From Carettochelys insculpta (Eukaryota > Chordata > Testudines > Carettochelyidae), in contig NC_134137.1 in the NCBI RefSeq assembly GCF_033958435.1, forward strand, positions 121,432,001 through 121,496,000: DNA of 64,000 nucleotides, written 5' to 3'. The notes beneath the pieces are model-generated. The model saw only the letters and a list, made by a program, of their open reading frames with translations. It was not told the origin of the DNA and did no database searches. Both the position numbers and the translations under genes were made by a program. This document shows positions 12,678 through 24,053 of this stretch, piece by piece (the stretch's first letter is position 1; each line of letters opens with the position of its first letter).

Positions 12678-12772
12678 CAGGGATGGTCTAGATGGTGCTT
12701 GGTCCTGCCATAAGGGCAGGGGACTGGACTTGATGACCTCTCAAAGTCCCTTCCAGTTCTAGCGTTCTATAA
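12678..12772 (+). mobile_element. CR1 3' tail, plus orientation
   Basis: Contains the conserved CR1 3' UTR sequence (ggactggacttgatgacctc followed by a tcccttccagttctagc-type end). It abuts a minus-oriented CR1 fragment, so the two are separate or rearranged insertions. Confidence 0.75.
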
Positions 12773-13136
12773 TACAGGTCAGTAGTTAAGAGCAAAATGG
12801 GGTAACAGTACCAGACATGGTGCATAGGGGAGAGTGCATTGAGGAATGAGACTGTTGTGGGAATGGGAAGTGAAGCACACAGAAGGGGAGAAGTTGCTCT
12901 CAAAGCACTGCTTATGCCATTCATTTCAGGAAGTTTCCGTCTGTGTGCTGGGCAGAGCTGGCACTTCATGGAGGCAGCCTGACAGCACTGGAACATATAA
13001 GGAGTTGATGGATCCCAGTAATTCCATCAGCTCACCTTGGCATATCGCCAAAGTAAGTCGAGTGACTATGTTTTTAAAATTTGAGAAGTGGCTTGCGTCT
13101 AGCACATCTGAACATGAGAGAGAAGTTTGACATTTG

Positions 13137-14958
13137 TGGTTAGTTAGATAGAGGAACACAGCTGTGAGAAGAAAACACTAATTTTTTTTAAAGACAGTAT
13201 TTTAATAAGATATCAGCAAACACTAAATATTTTATTAAGAATTAGGGAATCTAGATGGCTGGTCAGTACACAGAAAGCCAGGGTCTAAACTTGCCAGAAA
13301 TTAGCATCTTGCATGCTATCTGGCTGTGGGGGCACTGCTTCTGTACAGAAGTTTAATAATGGTCAATCATGTACTCTGACATACTGCTGCTCCAAACAGT
13401 ATGGATAAGCCTTTATGTAGAAGGAGTAATTTTCTTTGCAAGAAAGAATTTATCAAATTTCGAAACTAAGTTCAGCTGGCAAAGTGTGAAACAAAGCAAC
13501 TTTATTCTTAAATTCAATACACCCTAAAATTCACTGCACAAAACTTTACATGTGTATACAGAGTATACACAAACACAGCTGGAAGAGATGCAGGTTGCTT
13601 GATTGCAATGAAGTCTGAATTAGAAGACATTATAGATATGGCAATTTCATAATACCCTTATCAGATCTTAGTGAATTAATGTTAAGTATTTCACAGATCT
13701 ATTGTATTAAATGAATGGTTTATGTATAATTTTGGGCTAGGATTGTATATAACCTTTCAAGAAGAGAAATGTGACAGATGTGGAACCTGGGGGTTCAAAA
13801 CACTATACAACGTGCCAAACAAGAATGGAGGTTTGGAATCAAAGTGTTAAGCAGTGCTTTTATTCTAGGGAAAAAAAACAGAGGCACTCAAGCCCCAGGC
13901 CACCAACTTTAAAGCCCAACACCACATGCAGTGGCTTAACGCCCCTGTGCGGGGCCCTTAGCTGCTCTGCATGGGGCCCAAGCTGCCCAGGGCTAAGTTT
14001 CCTCTCCTGGCAGCTTAACCCCCTGCGGGGCCCGAGTCACCCCGGTGGCTTAACGACCCCCCACCCCCATTGGGGCCCAAACCGCTCCTCTGCATGGGGC
14101 CCAAACCACCCCCTGGCAGCTTGGCGACCCCCATCCCCCGCCTGGCTGCTTAACCAGCCCCAAGCTGCTGCCCCCCTGGCAGTTTAACACTCCCCCACCC
14201 CCGCGCAGCCTCAAGCTGTCTCCCTGGTGGCTTAACATGCACACCCCTCCCACTCAGCCACAACCCACTCTCCAGCTTAAACCCCACACTCCCTCAACCT
14301 GCTCCCCACTGCCCCCGATGGCTGGTGCAACCCCCTGCTCACCGCAGGCAGAGGCCTGCCACAGGCCCTACCAGTTAATCTTAACTCAAACGCCTCATTC
14401 TTTTAGGTTACCTTAAAGCTTAATCCATTAACCAGTAATGTCCATATTCTGAACCCAACACAATCATGAAATTGTAACTTAGGTGGGTGGGGACCCAGCT
14501 GAAAGACTGACACCTGCCAGATTTCAAAGCTGAGGTTCAGGGTGAACGCTGGTAAGCTTTTGAACATGCATGGGAGATTGTTTTATTTTCAATATTTTTT
14601 CTGTAATGCTTTAAGAATAAAGTGCTTACTTATAAAGGGCATTACGGTATCTTATACCTGCAGGTATTTACACTGTTCCTAACCTCTGCAGAGAAAACAA
14701 AGATCAGATGCTGGTCCTTCCAGTATTTTGGCTTGCTTGGGAGACCATACTGTAGGCACAGAACTATGCTGCCTGGAAAACCCCTGATCTCAAGGGACAG
14801 AGACTTGGACTTTGCCCAACGGAGGCTATTGCCGAGGAGCGGGAAACCTAGAGAAGGTGTCCTCAAAGGACAGGTGCAATTGCTGTGCCAAATGTTTCAT
14901 GGTGATGAGAGTCTTTCACCTTTATCCATATGCACCTCCCTCCACAACTGTCCAAACA
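13137..14958. other. Intron 2 sequence with a GC-rich imperfect tandem repeat
   Basis: The first 650 bases look unique and AT-rich. From about 13905 to 14340 there is a strongly GC-rich stretch built from variants of a short module (ggggccc aagc followed by ggc-agcttaac). The modules vary too much for a fixed period. The ORFs on both strands there reflect base composition, not genes. Confidence 0.5.
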
Positions 14959-15194
14959 CAGTAAACTCTTTTAAATCTGGCAGCCATGGGACTGGGAGGT
15001 TGCCGGACATTCAACTATTCTGGGTAACAGAGGCGTACACTTAGCAGTGAATAATGAAAGAAAAACAAGATTAGACAATAAGTAACAAACAAAAATGTAT
15101 GCAGAGTGCTTTATTTACCAACAGTAGGACTGTACACTGTAAACTTATGCTCTATTTATTTGTATTTACTTTTGCTATACTGTACTTACCAATG

Positions 15195-15517
15195 ACATAG
15201 GGAAGGGTAGAAGAGATGTTCTGGAGGCCAAATTTAGGTTACTAGGAAAGAGACTGAAATCCAGAACATCTTTGGTGGCATTCTCTGAAATGCTTCCAGT
15301 TCCACGCGCAGGGCCAGATAGACAGGCAGAACTTCAGAATCTCAATGCGTGGATGAGACGATGGTGTAGGGAAGAGGGGTTTAGATTTATTAGGAACTGG
15401 GGACACTTTTGGGGTAGGTGGAGCCTATACAGGAATGATGGGCTCCACCTAAATCAAGGTGGATCCAGACTGCTGGCATTAAACATTAAAAAGGTCGTAG
15501 AGCAGTTTTTAAACTAA
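15195..15517 (+). pseudogene. CR1 ORF1, C-terminal fragment with esterase-type DxxH
   Basis: The frame is open from the element's truncated 5' end (GRRDVLEAKFRLLGKRL) to a TAA at 15515-15517. It includes FSEMLPVPRAG, an aromatic-rich stretch (RFIRNWGHFWGRWSLY) and then NDGLHLNQGGSRLLA. The DGLH segment has the DxxH spacing of the last catalytic block of the SGNH esterase domain known from some CR1 ORF1 proteins; the aspartate and histidine are both kept. The N-terminal half of ORF1 is missing through 5' truncation, so no functional protein is expected. ORF2 begins a few tens of bases downstream in a different frame. Confidence 0.75.
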
Positions 15518-15540
15518 GAGGTGGGGGAAAGCCGATTGGT

Positions 15541-18525
15541 GTGGGGGAGCACCTGGATCGGACGGAGACTTCTCTTACACGAGGCTCCATAGATAGGGAT
15601 TCCCTAGAAGTTAGTCAGATAGGGAACGTGGGAAATAATATATGGGCAAGATCAGATGTGAAACAATCGTGCATAAAAAAATCCAACGCGTCTGTGAAAG
15701 GCGGACAGATAAATAGTGGTAGTTTTCTAACATGCTTTTACACTAATGCTAGGAGTCTGTCTAATAAGATGGGTGAACTGGAGTACCTCATATCAAAGGA
15801 GGAAGTTGACATAATAGGCATCTCAGAAACATGGTGGAATGAGGACAATCAGTGGGACACTATCATACCGGGATATAAATTATATCGGAAAGACAGAACA
15901 GGTTGTGCGGGTGGCGGAGTGGTACTATATGTGAAGGATAATATAGAATCAAATGAAGTAAAAATCCTAAAGGAATCAAAATGTTCCATAGAATCATTAT
16001 GGATAACAATTCATTCCTCTAATATGAATATGGCATTAGGAATATATTACCGACCACCTAACCAGGACAGTGATAGTGATGCTGAAATGATAAGGGAGAT
16101 TAGAGAGGCTATCAAAATAAAAAACACAGTAATAATAGGAGATTTCAATTATCCCCATATTGATTGGGTGCATGTCACCTCAGGACGGGATTCAGAGATT
16201 AAATTTCTTGATGCCTTACGTGACTGCTTCTTGGAGCAGCTAGTACAGGAACCCACAAGGGGAGAGTCAATTCTCGATCTAGTCTTGACTGGAACGCAGG
16301 ATCTGGTCCAAGAGGTAACTGTTACTGGACCGCTTGGAAATAGTGACCACAATATAATAACTTTTAATATTCCTGTGTTGGGAAGAACACCGCAGCGGTC
16401 AAACACTCTGGCATTTAATTTCAAAAAGGGGAATTACACTAAAATGAGGAAGCTAGTTAAACAGAAACTAAAAGGTAGAGTAATTAAACTAAAATCCCTG
16501 GAAGCTGCATGGAAACTGTTTAAAGACACCATACTAGAGGCCCAACTTAAATGTATACCCCAAATAAAAAAACACAGTAAGAGACCTAACAAAGAACCAC
16601 CATGGCTAAACAGCCATGTTAAAAAGGCAGTGAGAGAGAAAAGGGCAGCTTTTAAAAAGTGGAAGTCAAATCCTAGTGAGGAAAATAGAAAGGAACATAA
16701 ACACTCCCAAATTAAGTGTCATAAGGTAGTAAGAAAAGCCAAAAAAGAGTTTGAGGAACAGCTAGCCAAAAATTCAAAAAACGATAGTAAAATGTTTTTT
16801 AAATACATTAGAAGCAGGAAGCCTGCTAAAAAAGCAGTGGGGCCCTTGGATGATAAAGATATAAAAGGAGCGATCAAGGAAGACAGTGCCATTGCAGAGC
16901 GATTAAATGATTTCTTTGCTTCAGTCTTCACAGCTGAAGATGTTACAGAGGTTCCTAAATCTGAGCCAGCCTTTTTAGGTGACAAATCTGAGGAACTCAC
17001 TCAGATTGAAGTGACATTAGAGGAGGTTTTGGAATTAATTGATAAGCTGAATAGTAACAAGTCTCCAGGACCAGACGGCATTCACCCAAGGGTTCTGAAA
17101 GAACTCAAATGTGAAATTGCGGAGTTATTAACAGTGGTTTGTAACCTATCCTTTAAATCCACTTTGGTACCAAATGACTGGAAGACGGCCAATATAACAC
17201 CAATATTTTAAAAAGGCTCTAGAGGAGATCCTGGCAATTATAGACCGATAAGTTTAACATCAGTACCAGGCAAATTAGTAGAAACACTAGTAAAGAGTAA
17301 AATTGCAAGGCACATAGAAGAGCACGAATTGTTGGGCAAAAGTCAGCATGGTTTCTGCAGAGGGAAGTCGTGTCTAACTAATCTATTAGAATTCTTTGAA
17401 GGGGTTAATAAACATGCGGACAAGGGGCACCCAGTGGACATAATATACCTAGATTTCCAGAAAGCCTTTGACACGGTCCCACACCAAAGGCTTTTATGTA
17501 AATTAGGTGGTCATGGGATAGGAGGAAAGGTCCTTTCATGGATCGGGAATTGGTTAAAAGACAGAAAACAAAGGATGGGAATAAATGGTAAATTTTCACA
17601 ATGGAGGAGGGTAACTAGTGGTGTTCCCCAGGGGTCAGTCCTGGGACCGATCCTGTTCAACTTGTTCATCAATGATCTAGAAAATGAGGTAAGCAGTGAG
17701 GTGGCAAAGTTTGCAGATGACACCAAGTTGTTCAGGATAGTCAAAAGCAAAAGGGATTGTGAAGAACTACAAAAAGATCTCAGCAAACTGAGTGATTGGG
17801 CAGCAAAATGGCAAATGAAATTTAATGTGGGTAAGTGTAAAGTAATGCATGTTGGAAAAAATAACCCAAATTACACGTACTACATGATGGGGTCAAATTT
17901 AGCTACGACAGATCAGGAAAGGGATCTTGGAGTTATAGTGGATAGTTCTCTGAAGACATCCACGCAGTGTGCAGCGGCAGTTAGTAAGGCAAATAGGATG
18001 TTAGGAATTATTAAAAAAGGGATCGATAATAAGACAAAAGATATCATACTTCCCCTATATAAAACTATGGTACGCCCACATCTCGAGTACTGCGTGCAGA
18101 TGTGGTCTCCTCACCTCAAAAAAGATATATTGGCATTAGAAAAGGTTCAGAAAAGGGCGACTAAGATGATTAGGGGCTTGGAAAGGGTCCCATATGGGGA
18201 GAGGCTAGAGAGACTGGGACTTTTCAGTTTGGAAAAAAGGCGACTGAGGGGCGATATGATAGAGGTATATAGAATCATGAATGGTGTGGAGAAAGTGAAT
18301 ATAGAAAAATTATTTACCTTTTCCCATAATACAAGAACTAGGGGACACCAAATGAAATTGATGGGTAGTAGGTTCAAAACTAATAAAAGGAAATTTTTCT
18401 TCACACAGCGCACAGTCAACCTGTGGAACTCCTTGCCCGAGGAGGCTGTGAAGGCCAGGACTCTATTAGGGTTTAAAAAAGAGCTTGATAAATTTTTGCA
18501 GGTTAGGTCCATAAATGGCTATTAG
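15541..18525 (+). pseudogene. CR1 ORF2: endonuclease-reverse transcriptase with one stop
   Basis: A single frame of about 995 codons interrupted only by TAA at 17209-17211. There the CR1 consensus would have a lysine (IFKKGS), so it looks like a one-base nonsense change. The N-terminal apurinic-type endonuclease shows YTNARSLSNKMGELEYLIS, GISETWWN (catalytic Glu), GDFNYPHIDW and GNSDHN. The reverse transcriptase shows [41 protein letters not shown] (first Asp), [19 protein letters not shown] and the FADD box at 17710-17721. The CR1 C-terminal domain follows ([16 protein letters not shown]). Base 15541 is a GTG; the true initiation site is not clear, and the first obvious in-frame Met is around 15769 (KMGELEY). 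Confidence 0.93.
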
Positions 18526-18806
18526 CCAGGGATAAAGTATGGTGCCCTAGCCTTCATAACAAGGGCAGGAGATGGATGGCAGGAGATAAATCACTGATCA
18601 TTGTTTTCTGTTCTCCTTCTCTGGGGCACCTGGCATTGGCCACCGTCGGCAGATGGGATGCTGGGCTCGATGGACCTTTGGTCTGACCCAGTATGGCCAT
18701 TCTTATGTACTTATGGAAAACTTAACTAAAATTTACTTAAGTTTAAAATGCCAGTTATTTGAGACTTCTGGATAATAGAATTCTGGAGAGGAAAGAATTT
18801 ACTGTA

Positions 18807-19080
18807 GTTCAGAGCTTACTGTAAAAAGACAATAGGGCAAAAACTCAAAAAAACAGTTTGTCATTCAACACTGTCACGGTTAGAAAACAAGTGAAAACCA
18901 CCTTATCGAAATTCAAAAGGACCTGTACTCAGTTTAAATGATCTCTCCTTTCCTTTAATTGATACAACGTTTGTGATGTGCTTTTGTGGACTCCAATGCT
19001 ACCAGATTCCCTTACTCAGTGACTGTCCCAGTTCTGACACGGAGCCCACCCAAAGCATCACAAATGAATAATGGAGATAT
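18807..19080. other. Intron 2 sequence without recognised elements
   Basis: Short unique-looking spacer between the Tigger-like element and the next CR1 fragment. Confidence 0.4.
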
Positions 19081-19082
19081 AC

Positions 19083-19275
19083 ATATCTCAGAGCTGGAAG
19101 GGACATTGAGAGGTCATCAAGTCCAGTCCCCTGCACTCACAGAAGGATCTATCACCATCCCAGACAGATTTTTTTTTTTCTTTTTAAAGCTAACATGTGC
19201 CAGACCCTTGAAATGCCTCCTCCCGGGCTGGGCTCATAACCCTGGGTTGAAAAGGTCAACACTTTAACCACTGAG
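19083..19275 (-). mobile_element. CR1 3' fragment, minus orientation
   Basis: The plus strand carries gagctggaagggacattgag and gtcatcaagtccagtcccct, the reverse complement of the CR1 3' UTR, followed by aaccctgggttgaaaaggtc-type sequence. It contains an internal T-rich tract (19170-19185). Confidence 0.7.
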
Positions 19276-19436
19276 CCAGAGTTGCTCTTTACTCTTACTC
19301 TCACACCCAAAGATGCACACCCAAAGCAGCAACGCAGAGTCTTTGCTTCTACTTCCTACCTCACGTCGTTTTTCGGCCCAACGACATTACTTCAGCTTTG
19401 TGTGTGCCCAACATCAGTTTTCCTGGTCCTGGGAAT

Positions 19437-19472
19437 GCACAGCACAGCACAGCACAGCACAGCACAGCACAG
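19437..19472. repeat. Pentanucleotide microsatellite (AGCAC)n
   Basis: About seven perfect copies of a 5-bp unit lie in a row. Confidence 0.95.
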
Positions 19473-19619
19473 GGAATGAGTTACATGCTTGGCTGTCACA
19501 CTATGAAAGAGCAACTGTGTGGGAAGAGACTATGTGTGAAAATATGCACTTGTTGTACCTCCCTGGTGACCTGACCAGCCTCAGACCAGGGAAGTGGCTA
19601 GACCGGGGAGGTCAATGAC

Positions 19620-20020
19620 GGCTGCTCTACAAGCAGCAGCAGCAGAGGAGCCAGCACTGGCTGTGTGGAGGCAGGGGGCATGCCTGGGCGAACAGCCAGG
19701 ATGGCTGCAGAGCCCCACAGCCCCACAAAAGTGCACTGAGCCTCATAGCCACTAGGCTGTACGCCCAGCCCCCACCGCTGGCCGCAGCATTGCGCTTCTG
19801 ATCCCCATGGACCTTGCCTCTTGCCTGAGGCCTGCCTCCCCCGATCCCCACACCCTTCCCCCAAGTTTGAGCACCACAAACGCAGCACTCTAAAACCTCC
19901 GGGAGGGCGGGGGCAGGAGCCACTGAACACAGGGCCCAGATTTTTCCCCTCCACAAGTGCCCAGGACCACCCACAGGGACACCAGACCACAGATGTGCCA
20001 GATAAGGGAGGTCCAACCTG
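19620..20020. mobile_element. GC-rich Tigger-like element, right end visible
   Basis: The right end reads gataagggaggtccaacctg followed by TA. Its reverse complement (CAGGTTGGACCTCCC) is of the same terminal type as the elements at 48044 and 55299. The left end is not clear; a similar accggggaggtcaa motif near 19600-19615 is in the same orientation as the right end, so it is not the matching terminus. The interior is GC-rich and the ORFs on either strand show no domain. Confidence 0.4.
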
Positions 20021-20220
20021 TACTCCTCTGAGAACTGCCCTGTACACAGACCCCTGAGGCACACCGAGGTTTCCCGCCTGGTAATAACGTACAGCTAACT
20101 AGAACATAGAATTTTATTTACAAACAGAGGCAAAGAATGCAATGTTAGGACTGGCTTGAGATAAGCCCATAACTGATGGACTGAGGAGATGGAGAGCACA
20201 GCGCAGTATGAAACCACTTA

Positions 20221-22040
20221 GGCTGCATCTACACTATGAGAAATTCATATTTAATTCAGTTAGCTCGATTTTACCACGTGACTGTGTTCATTGTAAATAC
20301 CATTAGCTCGATTTAGGGCGCACTAATCTCGAGATTACAAAATCGCAGTTACCTGACAGGTATAGCGTCACGCTCGAATTCAGAAGTTCGATTAAAGGCC
20401 TGTGTGGAAGCACCACGCCTCAAAATCGAATTTATTAGCTCCAGAGGTGTCCCATATGTAGCCCACAATGCCCCTCTCAGTGCTCCGCTCTGGCCGCTGC
20501 TCTCTGGCAATAGGAAGAGCGCGAATTTCCAAGCAGGAGCTGCGAGCCTTTAGCTGGGGGATCATGTTAGTCTGACAGCCTGAGAAATGTGTCTGTCTGT
20601 CTTTCTTATTAGCACAGTGAGCACATCTGCCCATTCAAATAGCCCCTGCAGGGAGCTTGCGGCTTTTCCTGTACACTTATTTTTTTTCTGCGCTGCCTGG
20701 CGCCAGCTCCCTGCCCCACCGTACCACATGTCAACAGGGTTGTTCTGGGGGTTGTGCTTGCATAACATGCTGAGAAACGTCTCAGCAGTTTACATTTGTG
20801 TGCAAATCCCCTTCTCTCCCACAGGCGCCACACAGTCTGGGTCTTTCCCCATGCTCAGCCACATGATATGGGTAGCCCCCAATCCAACCCTATAAAAGAT
20901 GTGCCTGCCGTTTGGTGGTGACCATGCTGCCAGTCATGCATTTAGGGCTCCAAGGGTGGGTAAGATATTCTGGGGTTTGCTGCTTCCGTGGGGAACTTTC
21001 CCCCGGCAGTGAAGGTACCAGGGGCTTTGCTGTCCCCATGGGGAAGTCTCCTCTGGTGGCTAAGATACTGGGGCTTTGCTGTTGCCGTGGGGAAGGACCA
21101 CCTCAACTGGCCCCCCACCCACTGCATCCCGCCCTCTTTGCCCCTACTGGGGCTTGCTGCCGCCAAGAAAAGTCTCCCCCAGCAGCTAAGAAATTCAGGG
21201 TTTTGCTGCTGCCAGGGGGAAGGATCACCTCAACTGGCCCCTCAATGAACCCTCCAGCCGCTGCCCATGCCGCGCATTGCTGCTGCTGGGGAAAAGCCCA
21301 TATTGGGGCTTGCTGCCACTGGGGGGAAGTCTCATGAGCAGAGGGGAGCTAATTCACTATGAAGGGACCATGTCAACTAAGCCCTCTGTGCTTGGTTTGC
21401 TGCTTTCTTCCTTCCTACACTTTTCTATCCTCTTTTTTCCCCTCACTTTATAAAACAGTCCGGGCCCCTGTATTATTTTCAGGGCTCCCATGCATGCAAT
21501 GATGGGAGGTGGGACACTCAGTGGATGGCCAGTTGAGACCACAGTCATTGCATGGAAGCCTTACAGTGCATTGGAAAGCCAAAGACTCTCCCCAATACCC
21601 ATATAGTGAAGAGGGAAACTAAAAATTCTTTTTTTCCTACAATTTCCTATCCTCTTTCTTCTCACTTTAAAAAACAGTCCAGGCCCCTGAATTATTTCAG
21701 GGATCACATGTATGCAATGATGGGAAGTCAGACAAGTGGATGGCCAGTGGAGAGTACAGTTGCTGCACCTGTGTTGGCAATGTAATATGGAGGGAAACCA
21801 GAATTCTTTTTTCCTAAATTTTCTATCCTCTTTCTTCTAATTTTGAGGGTCCCAGCACTATTTCCAGGGATCAGCATATTTTCAGGGTTCGGGAGGGGAA
21901 TGAGGAAAATACAATTTGGGAAGATGACGTTAAGACCAGCGAGCCCACACAGAATGCTACAGGGGATGAGGGAACTGTGGAATAGCTTCCCACAATGCAC
22001 TGCTGCAACAGTCGCTATTCGCCAGTTTGTGTGTGGCAGC
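20221..22040. mobile_element. Probable Harbinger-like element, right end not resolved
   Basis: The left end ggctgcatctacactatg is preceded by tta, the same terminal type as the MITEs at 22060, 53385 and 55451. The first 250 bp carry many tcga motifs (aattcgaatt-like). The region 20985-21340 is an imperfect tandem of modules containing ctttgctg..gggga. The right part has cccacaatgcactgctgcaa. No inverted right terminus was found, so the extent is tentative and more than one insertion may be included. Confidence 0.4.
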
Positions 22041-22059
22041 AATGACTTGTTGTCATTAA

Positions 22060-22744
22060 GGCTATGTTTACACTATGCCCTTAACTTGAAATGAGATACA
22101 CAAGCTGCACTAAGTAAATCGCGTCCCCCTATTTCAAGTCAATTTCAAAATAGGCTATTGCAGGATTTGGCGCTGTCTATGCAGCACAAAATTTCAAAAT
22201 ACTGGGCTATTCTGAGGCATCCCTTACTCTTCCCACAATGGCCACGTCTACACTTACAAAAAACTTCGAAATGGCCATGCTAGTGACCAAAAAGAAGAAT
22301 ACTAATGAGGCGCTGAACTGACTATTCAGCGCCTCATTAGCATGCCACCGGCCACAGCACTTCAAAAGTGCCGCGGTTCGCTCGCCCACAGCTCATCTAC
22401 TTGGGGGGGGGGTCCTTTTCGAAAGGACCCTGCCAACATCGAACTCTCCTTATTCCTATCAGCTTCCTAGCCCCTTATTCCTATGAGCAACTAGTGGCAT
22501 GCTAATAAGGTGCTGAATATTCCTTTCAGTGCCTCATTAGTATTCTTAATTTGGCCATTAGCATGGCCATTTTGAAGTTTTTTGTAAGTGTAGACATAGC
22601 CAATGAGGGGTAAACGGATGCCAAAATAGTGCATCCAGTATTTTTTAAAAAATATTTCAAAATAGAGGCATGATTCCTAGACACAGAGTTACTATTTTGG
22701 GATACCCTTGGTATCCTGAAATAACTATGCCATGAAACATAGTC
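22060..22744. mobile_element. Harbinger-like MITE hosting a second MITE
   Basis: The left end ggctatgtttacactatg and the right end catgaaacatagtc form an inverted repeat, and taa flanks both sides (22057-22059 and 22745-22747). This 3-bp duplication fits PIF/Harbinger elements. The interior is rich in atttcaaaat motifs. It is interrupted by 22240-22601; without the insert the host element would be about 320 bp. Confidence 0.7.
22240..22601. mobile_element. Palindromic Harbinger-like MITE nested in another
   Basis: Terminal repeats ggccacgtctacacttacaa and the reverse complement of ttgtaagtgtagacatagcc pair almost perfectly, and similarity between the two arms continues inward (tattcagcgcctcattagca and its inverse), so the element is a near-complete hairpin. 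The flanking triplets are aat and aat. It lies inside the 22060-22744 element and is therefore younger. It belongs to the same family as 53385-53804. Confidence 0.75.
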
Positions 22745-22747
22745 TAA

Positions 22748-23881
22748 ATTTTTTAAATGGTACCGAGCGCTTCACTCCTAAGTGACAAATGGCTGGAAAA
22801 AGGAAATGGCTGATCCTCATCATGAATGCTAAGAGTTGATGGTTGACAGGCAACAGTTCAGCTAGAAGGTGGTGCCCATCATCTTAGACTCACTTAACGC
22901 AAGCCCAAAGTGATGGAGTGGCTAGAGCACTCTTGGCCTGGCTGAATGACCTTTCAATATTGTGTAGCTCATAAATCACATCAGCAAGACAGCTGTCACT
23001 GGCATGTACAAATGTATTAGTGGTGGCAGAAAGCAAGTATATATATTTTACATAGGCAAGGAGCTAGAACAGAACCTTATAGGAACCAGTTATTGAGACA
23101 CCTAACCCAGCTGACTGTCTCCATCTCGCAAGATGAAGCACGGATTTGAAATCACTTCCACGATAACCCCATCATGCACCTACAGGGATTAGTCTGCAAC
23201 AAATCCAGAGGAAAAGTCAGCATGTCTCTCTCATTGATTCAGAGATCAATCCAACCATACCATTTGTGGCTCCCTTAACCACACATTAACATTTAATTTA
23301 TACGCGCTGGATCCCATAACTCCCTCAAAACTTTGACAAAATGCCATTAACCTCCACGTTGCACAAAGGGTTGCAACAGATTAAAAACCACTGATGGCAT
23401 ACCAGGCTGGCAATGGCTCCAAGAGGCGTTAGGAAGTAATGCATGCATTCTAGAAGACAATCTGCCCACTTACTTAAAAAAAACCCAACACTCCTACACT
23501 CATATCACCCGCTGACTTTGTGACAGCCTTTTGTCACATTAATTCGCTGTTGTCCGGTACCAGTCGTAGATGAACAACTTATCAAGACAACAGCTGCCCT
23601 TACAGAGCTGCTGTAACTCTGGGATAGGGAAACAGATGTGCTGATGAATTTAAGAAGGCCTAATTTACATCTACCTGTTCGCAACCTGGGACACAAATCC
23701 TGGACTAGGCTTAACAGGCAACTGACAGAACAAGTCAAAATTACTGCCCCAATGCAGACATTTGGTTTAGGCCCTATGTTCCAAGGGTGATTACAGGGCA
23801 GCAAGGCATATGGTCAAACAAAGGACGGGAGAGACGACTGCAATGCCTCCCTCAGTGATGCAGCAATTAGATAGCTTAACA
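22748..23881. other. Intron 2 sequence without recognised elements
   Basis: I see no exon, RNA gene or transposon end in this stretch. Confidence 0.45.
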
Positions 23882-24053
23882 ATCTAGACCAGTGGTGGGA
23901 AATCTGCAGCTGTGGGCCACATGCAGCCCATCGGGGTTCTACGAGCAGCCCACAAGACATTTTGCTTACTGTTGCCCACCCACAGGGTTGCAAGATTCCA
24001 CTGGTTTTTATGCGCATCCTTTTTCTCCTATTGGTATTATTAAAACATCATGC

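Larger units (their letters stand above)
15195..18716 (+). mobile_element. Long CR1 LINE, 5'-truncated, nearly intact ORF2
   Basis: This is a CR1-family non-LTR retrotransposon of about 3.5 kb. It carries the end of ORF1 (to 15517), a full-length ORF2 frame (about 15541-18525) with one internal stop, and a 3' UTR ending in the CR1 consensus (gatggacctttggtctgacc) and the short terminal repeat type attcttatg. It lies antisense to RASA3. Low decay compared with the other CR1 copies here suggests it is the youngest. CR1 elements typically lack clear target duplications and I see none. Confidence 0.93.
14959..18804. mobile_element. Tigger-like MITE split by a CR1 insertion
   Basis: The left part begins CAGTAAACTCTTTTAAATC at 14959. 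The right part after the CR1 ends GGAAAGAATTTACTG at 18804 followed by TA. The reverse complement of the right end (CAGTAAATTCTTTCC) pairs with the left end, so these are the inverted termini of one element. Both parts carry the tctggcag/tgccagttattt type of sequence seen in pogo/Tigger-like MITEs. The CR1 at 15195-18716 lies between them. The exact position of the CR1 5' junction within the host element is uncertain. Confidence 0.65.

Noticed and set aside
13771..14253. Pro-rich ORFs on both strands
   Set aside because: They arise from a GC-rich imperfect tandem repeat with no recognisable domain.
19598..20064. 154- and 145-codon minus-strand ORFs
   Set aside because: No domain, and both frames are open at once in a GC-rich repeat, so composition explains them.
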